Assembly: GCA_903851455.1 (NCBI GenBank) | Contig: CAINOM010000604.1 | Coordinates: 1 to 7,707, forward strand | Length of the DNA: 7,707 bases | From: an uncultured Bacteroidota bacterium | GTDB lineage: Bacteria; Bacteroidota; Bacteroidia; Chitinophagales; Chitinophagaceae | Direction: 5' to 3' | In this document: one piece after another, positions 1 to 7,268 of the stretch | Position numbering within the stretch: position 1 is the first letter of the stretch | Layout of the letters: each line of letters starts with the position of its first letter | The notes under the pieces: model-generated | Seen by the model: the letters and a program-made list of their open reading frames with translations, nothing else | What the model was told of the DNA's origin: nothing | The model's database searches: none | Made by a program: the position numbers and the translations under genes

Positions 1-3000
1 GGTTGTTGCGCCTTTGGCTTTCAGCTCTTCTGCAACCTCTTCCGGCAAGATGTTCAGCAGGAGCGCTTCGCTACGTTGCTTTTCTTTTTCTACAAAGGTC
101 TTTTGCTCTTCAACAGCAATGTTCTTTTGCACCAGCTCTTCTGTTCTCTTCTCAACGGTCCTTTCCAGTTTGTCGTTTTCCGTCCTCACGTTGCGCAGCC
201 GCCAGGAAATGAAAATACGCATTGACAGCAACAACAGCAATGCATAGCCGGTATATGCCCACCAACTGCGGTACCATGGTGGCAATATCCTGAACTCATA
301 GGTAACCGGCTCGCACCATCTGCCATTAGGACCCTGTGCTCTTACCTTAAAGACATAAGCGCCCTCGCTGATATTACCGAAAGTGGCGCTGCTGGTTTTC
401 AGTATCGGGCTCCAGTTTTTGTCATATCCTTCGAGCATGTACTGGTAGTTAACAAGGTCTGGTTTGCCGGTTTCCAGTGCGTTAAAATCTATCGTTACAC
501 GATTGCAGCTGTACGGTAAGACCAAATGCTGCGGCACTGCGTAAAATCGAGTGATGCTGTCGAACCGGATGCCGCTGAAGCGATGTCTCACACTGTCCCG
601 CTCTCTGTCCGTCAATACTTTGCCGAGTATGGTAGCCTCCTCTACAACGTATGCAGGAGTGGTACCTCCGTGCCCCTCACCAACGAGAATCGGAGCGCCC
701 GGGTGTGCGCTGTTAGTTGAATCAGCAATGGGCATTCCCTTGCTCTCCCTATCCAGGTCATGCCAGCAGATATGCTCCTCGTTCACTTTTACGCTCCTGA
801 TGACCAGGGAGGGTAGACTATTATCCGTTTGCAATGCTGATGGATCGAACCGCACAAGTGCTGTTTTCTGACTGCCGGTGCCGGCCCATATACTGCCCTT
901 GCTGTCAAGGAGCATGGTGTTTTGCCCGGTGTTTATATTCTTTACAGGGCAATCTGTGTTTGCGTTATATAGCTCTATGTCATTGAGCTTGCCCAGGTCT
1001 TCAGACGGTTTAAAGAGCATGATGCCAAGGTTTGTGCCAATCGCCATTTTACCATTTGGTAATTGCATTACCTGGCTCACGAAATCATCGGGCAGGCCAT
1101 CTGATTTAGTGAACGTTCTGAAAATTTTCGGCTTGCCCCCAGCCTGCGGGTCTGTTGACTCTTCTGCCGACATAACGTTAAGGCCCGCCGCCGTAGCGAA
1201 CCACAGATTTCCCGCCTGGTCCAGTGCTATGCTGGAGATCACATTGTTTGGCCTTCCGTGCGCAGTAGTATAGGTAATTAACGACTTACCGTCAAAACGG
1301 GTCACGCCCCAGCCATCGGTACCAAACCAGAGGTTGCCCTTTTTATCTTCAGCTACACAACGTACCCAATTATTTGCGAGTCCCTGTATCTTAGAATAGT
1401 TAGTGAACGATTTACCATCATCACGGCTCACGCCGCCGCCCGCGGTGGCCAGCCAGAAGTTACCCTTTGAATCCTGCGTCATATACCATATGATATTGCG
1501 CGAGAGGCCTTCATTCATGGTATAGGTATTGAATGATTTGCCATCATAGCGGCTCGCTCCGCCGCCAGCGCTGCCAAACCAGATGTAGCCATCTTTGTCT
1601 TCCGCTATGGTCATTATATAATTACTGGTAAGACCTTGTGCGGTCGTATAATTGGTAAACGATTTGCCATCGAAGCGGCTTACACCGTAGCCGTAGGTAC
1701 CCAGCCAGAGGTTCCCTTTTTTATCTTCTGCCATGCAGCTTACAAAATTATCAGCAAGTCCGTGGGCGGTGGAAAATGCGGTAAACAGTTTGCCATCGTA
1801 GCGGCTCACACCGCCACCACCTGTGCCAAACCAGAGGTTGCCTGTTTTGTCTTCAGTTATGCTGCAAACAGTGTTATTGCCAAGCCCTTGCCCAATAGAA
1901 AATGTGGTGAAAGATTTTGAACCATTCTTCGGCGAAGCGGAAGGGTCGTAACGGGTCACCCCGCCTCCTTGTGTACCGAACCATAGATTTCCGGACTTAT
2001 CTTCAACTATACCCCTTACAATGTTATGGGCGAGTCCCTGCGCGGTAGTATAAGTTGTGAATAATTTTTCGCCAGCCCTGGGCGGGGTAGCGGGATCGTA
2101 ATGGCTCACGCCGCCTCCCTGCGTGCCAAACCATAAGGTCCCTTTTTTGTCTTCGTATATGCTCCAAACTCTGCTGCTGATAAGCCCGGCGTCGGTCCCG
2201 AAAATGGTGAATGCTTTCGGGCCGGAAACCGAAGGGTCATAACGACAAACTCCGCCGCCATTTGTACCAAACCAAAGTTTCCCCGTTCCATCTTCGGCCA
2301 TACTAATAACTGCATTGTCCGGCAATCCGTTCTGAGTAGTAAAAACAGTGAATTGCTTGCCAGGCCGCGCCACGGGATCGTAACAACACACGCCGCCGCC
2401 GTCGGTGCCAAACCACATCTTACCGGTTCTGTCTTCGACAATAGTCCATACATTATTATTTGCCAGTCCCTCTGCTACAGTATAAGTGGTGAATACTTTG
2501 CCGTCGTAGCGGCTCACCCCGCCTCCCTGCGTGCCAAACCAGAGATTTCCCTTCCTGTCTTCGGCCATACTTAAGACAGTGTTATTACCCAGGCCCTGGG
2601 CTGCGGCAAAAGTGGTAAAAGACCGTCCGTCATATCGGCTCACCCCGCCGCCATCCGTGCCAAACCAAAGGTTCCCCTTTCGGTCCACTATAGAACAATT
2701 GACCCCATCCAGCGCAAGTCCATTGTCGGTAGTAAAGTTGGTGAAGATCGATATCCCGCCATTTCCCATCATAAAGGGATTGCCTGCCGAGTCTTTGATA
2801 ACATCACCTTTTGCATTCTGCAGTACAGGTAGTGTTTTATTTACCGGGGGCTCTAGGTTTATTTTGCGTACCACCTGGCCTTTATCGTTGATGACTGAGT
2901 AGCTTTGACTCTTCGCGGGAACGGGCACAAACTGTGGTTTGGGCAAAGCATCCAGTGGTCTCGTTTTAGGCTACAGGCTATCCGGAAGGTTTGCCAATAT

Positions 3001-3126
3001 GGTTATTTGCAGTGGCGCAAGGGTGTCTTGCCTGGGCGTACTTTGGGCAGCATCAGGCCTCTGCCTGTTATCCGTGCAGGAAAAAATAAAAAGGAGGAAG
3101 AAAAATATTGAAGCCAGTTTGTTCAT
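1..3126 (-). CDS. Two-propeller (Reg_prop) / Y_Y_Y membrane sensor leading into a class III nucleotide cyclase; partial, with an in-frame amber codon
   Basis: The frame is open from an ATG at 3124-3126 to the left edge (1042 codons) except for TAG at 2971-2973. In order: signal peptide ending in a lipobox-like IFSC (Cys17); linker; 14 propeller repeats (about residues 128-771) with the core GLxxNxVxSIxEDKxGNLWFGT; a spacer (772-871); a Y_Y_Y domain (872-949, containing MLEGYDKNWSP); one transmembrane helix (955-975); a charged coiled coil (976-1021); then LLLNILPEEVAEELKAKG, the lead-in typical of class III adenylate/guanylate cyclases. The catalytic domain lies beyond the window. Inferred topology: propellers and Y_Y_Y in the periplasm, cyclase in the cytoplasm. 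This head is best known from hybrid two-component sensors; here the output appears to be cAMP or cGMP. If the amber codon is real, translation could restart at ATG 2770-2772, without a signal peptide. The architecture is secure, the cyclase output likely, the ligand unknown. Confidence 0.85.
795..2745 (-). repeat. Fourteen tandem beta-propeller blade repeats (coding)
   Basis: Blades begin at about 2745, 2619, 2493, 2352, 2211, 2061, 1911, 1785, 1659, 1533, 1407, 1281, 1122 and 972, reading down the minus strand. The basic unit is 42 codons (126 bases). Blades 3-6 are 47-50 residues because the usual DGK turn is replaced by a longer loop starting with DP. Blades 1-11 share GGGVSRYDG-like and WFGT-like cores, blade 12 is partly diverged and blades 13-14 are strongly diverged. 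Fourteen is the number needed for two closed seven-bladed propellers. On the plus strand the repeats appear as recurring GCCAAACCAGAGGTT-like words. Confidence 0.9.
2971..2973 (-). other. In-frame amber (TAG) codon inside the sensor gene
   Basis: Codon 52 of the sensor frame reads TAG, between NLPDSL and PKTRPLDALPKPQF. The same frame is coding on both sides: a clean signal peptide and linker upstream, and the propeller downstream with no other stop to the window edge. One base change from CAG or AAG would produce it, so a point nonsense mutation or a base-call error is the simplest reading. Candidate restarts in frame are TTG 2944-2946, GTG 2926-2928 and ATG 2770-2772. None of them is followed by a signal peptide. 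Confidence 0.85.
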
Positions 3127-3168
3127 TTCTCAACCATATATTTAGGATGTCAGTTTTGCGGCACTTAT

Positions 3169-3176
3169 CCAAGATA
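3169..3176 (-). promoter_or_regulatory. Possible -7 box for the sensor gene
   Basis: On the minus strand TATCTTGG matches the Bacteroidota -7 consensus TAnnTTTG at all but one position. It lies about 43 bases upstream of the sensor ATG, which would give a leader of roughly 35 bases. No convincing -33 element was found, so this is a weak call. Confidence 0.25.
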
Positions 3177-3295
3177 TAATTTTTTGTTTTGTAAAGAAAA
3201 GAATGATGAAAAATAATCTATATGTAATCGCATTAGGAGCACAAGGAAACCGGTCGGCGAAATATTCAGCTAACACCCCATTGTAATATCTTGTG

Positions 3296-3303
3296 TATAT
3301 TTG
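3296..3303 (+). promoter_or_regulatory. -7 box of the aminotransferase promoter (TATATTTG)
   Basis: TATATTTG is an exact match to the Bacteroidota primary sigma factor -7 consensus TAnnTTTG. It sits 23 bases before the ATG at 3327, so transcription would start near 3308-3310 with a leader of less than 20 bases. A TTG at 3281 is only 12 bases upstream, too close for a standard -33 element. The stretch just before the ATG is purine-rich (AGAAGAGAA) but has no clear Shine-Dalgarno sequence. Confidence 0.5.
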
Positions 3304-3326
3304 TTTACCAACATCTTAGAAGAGAA

Positions 3327-4520
3327 ATGCAGTTAGCACAAAGATTAAGTTCTATAAGTGAGCCTCAGACAATAAAAATGGCCAAGCTGAGCCGCGAGTT
3401 GAAAGCAAAAGGTATCAACATCGTAGACCTCAGTCTTGGTGAGCCCGACTTCAAAACTCCTGAACATATTTGCAATGCGGCTGTTAAGGCCATGAACGAT
3501 GGTTTCACAAAGTACACGCCGGTGGCAGGCTTCGGCGATCTCCTGGATGCCATCAGCATAAAACTGAAAAGAGATAATAATCTTGATTATCCTGCCAGCC
3601 AGATCATTGTTTCCACAGGCGCCAAGCAATCTTTGCTGAATGCAGTTATGTGCCTTGTTGACCCGGGTGATGAGGTGATCATACCCACGCCGTTTTGGGT
3701 GACCTATGCTGCCCAGGTGCAGCTGGCGGGTGGGGTAGTGAAGTATGTGCCTTGTGGTATAGAGAACGATTTTAAGCTTACTCCGGAGCAACTGGAGGCG
3801 AGCATCAGCCCCAGGACCAAGCTGTTTATGTATTCATCCCCTTGCAATCCTACTGGTAGTGTATACTCCCGCGAGGAGCTCGCCGGGCTGGCAGAAGTGT
3901 TCAAGCGGCATCCTCAGGTGTACATCATCAGTGATGAGATATACGAGTACATCAACTATACAGGCAGGCATGAGAGCATTGCGCAGTTCGATGACATAAA
4001 GGATAGGGTAGTGATCATCAACGGTATGTCTAAAGGCTTTGCTATGACGGGCTGGCGCCTGGGCTATATGGCCGGCCCAAGGGAACTGGTACAGGCATGC
4101 GATAAGTACCAGGGCCAGGTAACCTCCGGCACCAATTCTATTACGCAGAAAGCCTCGATAACCGCGCTGCTGAGCGATCTCGCGCCAACTTATAAAATGG
4201 TGGAAGCCTTCAAACAGCGTAAGGATTATGTGATACCGGCGCTCAAAAAAATGCCTGGAGTAAAGTGCAACAATCCCGAGGGGGCTTTCTATGCGTTCCC
4301 TGATATCAGTTCTTTCTTCGGAAAGAGCTATGGCGGCGTCAAAATAAATAATGACGAAGACTTCAGCATGTTCCTGCTCAATGAGGCGCATGTGGCTACG
4401 GTATGCGGCAGCGCATTTGGCGCTCCCAATTGCATCCGCCTGTCTTTTGCCACGTCTATGACCAATCTTATGGAGGCGATGGAAAGGATCAGCACGGCGT
4501 TGCTGAAGCTCAGCGCGTAA
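3327..4520 (+). CDS. Class I PLP-dependent aminotransferase, aspartate aminotransferase type
   Basis: The 397-residue product has the normal length for a fold-type I aminotransferase of the bacterial AspC/AspB type. Visible landmarks: LSLGEPDFKTP (35-45); TKYTPVAG (61-68); STGAKQ (96-101); the PLP-stacking segment PFWVTY (122-127); SPCNPTG with Asn174; ISDEIYE with Asp203, which pairs with the pyridine nitrogen, and Tyr206; SKGFAMTGWRLGY with the Schiff-base lysine Lys236 and phosphate-binding Arg244; and CIRLSFA with Arg371, which binds the substrate carboxylate. All catalytic residues are present. It probably moves an amino group between aspartate and 2-oxoglutarate in the cytoplasm, but family members also act on other amino acids or prephenate, so substrate is inferred. 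ATG 3327 is preferred over an in-frame TTG at 3291, which overlaps the promoter and adds 12 residues outside the family pattern. The gene stands alone, divergent from the sensor and convergent with the DUF4296 gene. Confidence 0.95.
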   Translation: MQLAQRLSSISEPQTIKMAKLSRELKAKGINIVDLSLGEPDFKTPEHICNAAVKAMNDGFTKYTPVAGFGDLLDAISIKLKRDNNLDYPASQIIVSTGAKQSLLNAVMCLVDPGDEVIIPTPFWVTYAAQVQLAGGVVKYVPCGIENDFKLTPEQLEASISPRTKLFMYSSPCNPTGSVYSREELAGLAEVFKRHPQVYIISDEIYEYINYTGRHESIAQFDDIKDRVVIINGMSKGFAMTGWRLGYMAGPRELVQACDKYQGQVTSGTNSITQKASITALLSDLAPTYKMVEAFKQRKDYVIPALKKMPGVKCNNPEGAFYAFPDISSFFGKSYGGVKINNDEDFSMFLLNEAHVATVCGSAFGAPNCIRLSFATSMTNLMEAMERISTALLKLSA

Positions 4521-4540
4521 CAAATGATCGATCTTCTTTT

Positions 4541-5062
4541 CTAATTGCTATTTGCGTTATCAGCAGGTACTTTTGCCTTGTGCGGATTACCCTTTATTCC
4601 ATTTGGGTGTAGTAATGATGGGCGCGCGGCTGGTTGTGCGCCATTCTGTGCCGGCGGAGGATTTGGGGCTGGTAAAGGCGGCGCTATTGGCACCGGCACC
4701 GGTGTTTTCGTTGGTGGCAACTGGGCCTGCAGTTTATTGACTACCGGTATAATGCGGGAATATACCGTATCGAGTTCTTCGGGATGATTCTTATACCATT
4801 CCATGCTGTTATTAAACTCCTGCTCTGTTATCTTGTAATGCGCAAAGATCCGCGAATAGAAGGCGGTAAGTGAATCCACATTCTTGGAGCCTGCCTTGTG
4901 CAAACTATCCTTAACAGAGATGCTGTAAGCCTCCGCGAAGTTTACATCCTGTAATACTTTCTGCATCACTTCCTTAGATAAATGATCCCCCGAATAGTCG
5001 CTGCGCTGCTTACATGAAAACACCAGGAACAACGAAAAAACGATCAGTAAAATACGGGGCAT
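4541..5062 (-). CDS. DUF4296 lipoprotein with a proline-rich tail
   Basis: This 173-residue product begins MPRILLIVFSLFLVFSC, a lipoprotein signal peptide with lipidation expected at Cys17. Residues about 28-110 fit DUF4296, a Bacteroidota lipoprotein family of unknown function: HLSKEVMQKVLQDVNFAEAY, then SRIFAHYKITEQEFNNSMEWY and KNHPEELDTVYSRI, a compact helical pattern. Residues 115-173 are low complexity, rich in Pro, Ala and Asn, and look disordered. The frame stays open upstream to an ATG at 5141-5143 that overlaps the porD stop as ATGA. That start would add 27 residues encoded by a repeat-bearing spacer and would bury the signal peptide, so ATG 5060-5062 is chosen. It is last in the coaBC-porD run and its stop lies 20 bases from the convergent aminotransferase stop. 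Function unknown; a cell-envelope role is inferred from the signal peptide. Confidence 0.85.
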   Translation of the reverse strand: MPRILLIVFSLFLVFSCKQRSDYSGDHLSKEVMQKVLQDVNFAEAYSISVKDSLHKAGSKNVDSLTAFYSRIFAHYKITEQEFNNSMEWYKNHPEELDTVYSRIIPVVNKLQAQLPPTKTPVPVPIAPPLPAPNPPPAQNGAQPAARPSLLHPNGIKGNPHKAKVPADNANSN

Positions 5063-5080
5063 GTGGTTTCGGGAATTGGT

Positions 5081-5132
5081 CCAGATAGCTATCGGGATGG
5101 GATTTGGAATTTGGTCTTTGTCTTTGGAATTT
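5081..5132. repeat. Intercistronic palindrome plus direct repeats between porD and the DUF4296 gene
   Basis: CCAGATAGCTATCGGG (5081-5096) is a 16-base palindrome with one mismatched pair around the perfect core GATAGCTATC. It is followed by two copies of TTTGGAATTT (5103-5112 and 5123-5132) exactly 20 bases apart. From memory, GATAGCTATCGGGA-like words recur between genes in Bacteroidota genomes, so this may be a copy of a dispersed element. It fills most of the 77-base gap and argues against the longer start for the downstream lipoprotein. Confidence 0.5.
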
Positions 5133-5139
5133 TCCACCG

Positions 5140-6069
5140 TCATCGAAGCGCATTGTACTTCGGTGCATTGGGTACGTCCATTGTATTGAGCAAAGTTATG
5201 TATTGTGTGCGTTCATTTTTCGGCGCCTGGCCCAGCAGGTGCATGATCTCATCGCTTTTGGCATTAAAGAAGAACTGCAGGTAGACAGAGCTTGGGTTTT
5301 CGCGGTTCACTTCATATAGCTTTCTTAAGTTAGACAGTATGCGGTTGCGCGCCTCTGCCGGCTTGGCATACATGCTGTCCAGTCCCTCGCGGTGCATGCT
5401 GTACCATACTTTGCGGATATCAGAGAACCGGGTGTTGAGCATCTGGTCCACGATCCAGTAGCGGTTATGGGTGCTTTCTACATTCTTCCATCCGGTGATG
5501 CCTTTCCCGTCGGGCGCATTGTTTACTACGTTCTGTGCCTTTTTCAGGTAATTGGAGCCGCCATTCGGAGCGAAACTATCGTAGTCGAGCGCAAGTACGA
5601 GGTAGGAGTAATAAGCCAGGATAGCCGTAAGATTGCCTGAAAGCGCATCTGTACCGGATGCCTGGTTGTCGTCAAAGTGCATTGGGTTGAACGGGGAAAA
5701 TTTGAAAGAAACGTCCTTGTCAATATAGTCTATAAGCTTAGAGGTGTAAGCGGAGTTATAGACCGGCCGCGTAGCCTGTATGCTCATAGTGGCGCTATAG
5801 GCTTCCGGGTCTCCGCTCACATTGTTCGCGGTCAGGTTGATGAGAATGTTGCAATCTATTTTCTCAGACGCTGCAAATTCATCGGTGGTCCATTTATGGC
5901 CATTCAGGAACTCCATTATGGCCTTCTGCATATTGCTGAAAACCTGTGGGTCTATACCAGACCCTGTGATCTTATCGTGCATCACGGTAACCCGGCAATT
6001 CAGCTCCTGGGCCTGCGCTACCGCACTGATCAGCAGTATGAGTATTATATTAAGCGATCTTTTCAGCAT
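5140..6069 (-). CDS. porD: PorD / DUF4835 family protein, type IX secretion-associated
   Basis: The 309-residue product has a cleavable Sec signal peptide (MLKRSLNIILILLISAVAQA, cut expected after residue 20) and then the DUF4835/PorD pattern over its full length. Visible landmarks: QELNCRVTV (21-29), KIDCNILINL (70-79), ATRPVYNSAY (99-108), a central AILAYYSYLVLALDYDSF (149-166), NRYWIVDQMLNTRFSDIR (202-219), YSMHREGLDSM (223-233) and FFFNAKSDEI (266-275). Cys25 and Cys73 are the only mature cysteines and could form a disulphide. The family is exported and has been linked to the type IX secretion system, the Bacteroidota route for moving large proteins across the outer membrane; its molecular role is not settled. 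The ATG lies inside the end of coaBC (20-base overlap), indicating translational coupling, and coaBC next to DUF4835 is a familiar order in this phylum. The family is secure; the secretion role rests on annotation knowledge. Confidence 0.9.
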   Translation of the reverse strand: MLKRSLNIILILLISAVAQAQELNCRVTVMHDKITGSGIDPQVFSNMQKAIMEFLNGHKWTTDEFAASEKIDCNILINLTANNVSGDPEAYSATMSIQATRPVYNSAYTSKLIDYIDKDVSFKFSPFNPMHFDDNQASGTDALSGNLTAILAYYSYLVLALDYDSFAPNGGSNYLKKAQNVVNNAPDGKGITGWKNVESTHNRYWIVDQMLNTRFSDIRKVWYSMHREGLDSMYAKPAEARNRILSNLRKLYEVNRENPSSVYLQFFFNAKSDEIMHLLGQAPKNERTQYITLLNTMDVPNAPKYNALR

Positions 6070-7264
6070 GTCTCAATTCTAAAATATGGTCAACGATCGA
6101 CGCCGCAGCGTCTTTTTTACTCTGCAATGGCAATGCCACATTCTTTCCATCCCTCGTCAATAGCGTGATCTTGTTGGTATCAACGGCAAATCCCGCTCCC
6201 TCGTCTTTCAGCGAGTTCATGGCTATCATATCCGCGTTCTTCCGCTTCAGTTTCTCTTGAGCGTGCTCCAGTTCATTATTTGTCTCCAGCGCAAAGCCCA
6301 CTAACGTTTGCCAGGGCTGTTTTATTTTACCCAGGCTGGCAAGAATATCATCTGTTTTGGTGAGCGCTATCGTAAGTTCACTGTCCTTCTTTTTTATCTT
6401 GTCTGTAGCCTGTACCGCCGGTTTATAATCGGCAACCGCCGCCGCAAGCACAGCTATTTTAGCGTCTGCAAATACCGCCGTGCATGCTTCATACATCTCG
6501 CGTGCGCTCTCCACAGCTATGGTCTTCACTTGTGCGTGATAAGTATGCTCATGAGATGGGCCGAGGACCAGCGTCACCTGCGCGCCACGGTCGGCAAGGG
6601 CTTCTGCTATAGCTATACCCATTTTACCGCTTGAAAAATTGCCGATGAACCGCACAGGGTCCAGGCGTTCGTAAGTGGGACCAGCCGTTACCAGTGCCTT
6701 TATTCCTTTTAAAGGTTTATTCTCATCAGAAAAGAAAGCGCTGAGATGAGCGACCATATCCTCGGGCTCGGCCATACGCCCTTCACCGATAAGGCCGCTG
6801 GCCAGTTCGCCATGTGCAACCGGTATTATATGATTGCTAATGCTTCTTACTTTAACGATGTTAGCCCTTGTGGAAGGGTGCAGCCACATATCTTCGTCCA
6901 TAGCCGGGGCAATGAATACCGGGCAGCGGGCGGATAGGTATACCGCGCAAACCAGGTTGTCACACAGTCCGTTAGCCAATTTGCCAAGTGTATTCGCGCT
7001 GCATGGGGCAATGATCATAGCATCCGCCCATAGACCCAGCTCCACATGGTTGTTCCAGGTGGAGCCATCGTTTACATTGGCCAGCACCGGGTGCTTGGAT
7101 ACAGTAGCCAATGCAAGCGGGCTAACGAAATGCGCCGCCGCATCTGTTACCAGCACTTTTACATCTGCACCGGCTTTTATCAGCAGGCGCACGAAGTGCG
7201 GCGTTTTATATGCCGCAATGCTTCCGGTAACCGCCAACACGATCTTTTTCCCTTGTAAGGACAT
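6050..7264 (-). CDS. coaBC: Bifunctional phosphopantothenoylcysteine decarboxylase / phosphopantothenate-cysteine ligase
   Basis: This 404-residue product has the length and order of CoaBC (Dfp). It performs two consecutive steps of coenzyme A synthesis in the cytoplasm: ligation of cysteine to 4'-phosphopantothenate, then FMN-dependent decarboxylation to 4'-phosphopantetheine. The decarboxylase half (about 1-180) shows TGSIAAYK (13-20), catalytic His73 in NNHVELGLWAD, PCSANT (87-92), APAMDEDMW (119-127) and the active-site lid GELASGLIGEGRM (152-164). The ligase half (about 187-404) shows TAGPTYERLDPVRFIGN (193-209), SSGKMG (211-216), AAAVADYKP (274-282), DKIKK (288-292) and VGFALETN (322-329). 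Against the E. coli enzyme, Asn of PAMN is Asp123 and the lid Cys is Ser155; I recall both as normal in Bacteroidota. It heads a run with porD and the DUF4296 gene. No upstream gene lies on this strand within 295 bases, so its promoter should be in that gap. Confidence 0.96.
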   Translation of the reverse strand: MSLQGKKIVLAVTGSIAAYKTPHFVRLLIKAGADVKVLVTDAAAHFVSPLALATVSKHPVLANVNDGSTWNNHVELGLWADAMIIAPCSANTLGKLANGLCDNLVCAVYLSARCPVFIAPAMDEDMWLHPSTRANIVKVRSISNHIIPVAHGELASGLIGEGRMAEPEDMVAHLSAFFSDENKPLKGIKALVTAGPTYERLDPVRFIGNFSSGKMGIAIAEALADRGAQVTLVLGPSHEHTYHAQVKTIAVESAREMYEACTAVFADAKIAVLAAAVADYKPAVQATDKIKKKDSELTIALTKTDDILASLGKIKQPWQTLVGFALETNNELEHAQEKLKRKNADMIAMNSLKDEGAGFAVDTNKITLLTRDGKNVALPLQSKKDAAASIVDHILELRHAEKIA

Positions 7265-7268
7265 GCTT

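Noticed and set aside
795..2745. The regular repeat spacing as a CRISPR array or tandem DNA satellite.
   Set aside because: The 126-base period is a multiple of three, conserved positions follow codons, and the translation is a clear beta-propeller.
3..2902. Several plus-strand open frames of 60-130 codons and a 115-codon minus-strand frame (2106-2453) across the sensor gene.
   Set aside because: They lie over the repeat-coding frame, which has recognisable propeller and Y_Y_Y motifs throughout. Their own translations show no family pattern; the repeats alone keep other frames open.
2905..3145. Two overlapping plus-strand frames of 68 codons over the sensor's signal-peptide end.
   Set aside because: They are antisense to the signal peptide and linker, have no recognisable domain, and are explained by the coding composition of the opposite strand.
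3291..3326. Earlier TTG start for the aminotransferase.
   Set aside because: It overlaps the TATATTTG promoter box and adds residues outside the family alignment; ATG 3327 gives the normal N-terminus.
3834..4523. A 229-codon minus-strand frame antisense to the aminotransferase.
   Set aside because: The plus strand has every catalytic motif of the aminotransferase; the antisense product has no recognisable domain or signal.
4521..4540. GATCGATC followed by a T-rich run between convergent genes as a terminator.
   Set aside because: The 8-base self-complementary word has no room for a loop and the T run is short and interrupted; a stable intrinsic terminator is not supported.
5063..5143. ATG at 5143 as the start of the DUF4296 lipoprotein, overlapping the porD stop.
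   Set aside because: The extra 27 residues come from a repeat-bearing spacer and would hide the lipoprotein signal peptide that begins at 5062.
5677..6168. A 163-codon plus-strand frame over porD and the coaBC end.
   Set aside because: Antisense to two well-supported genes, with no recognisable domain.
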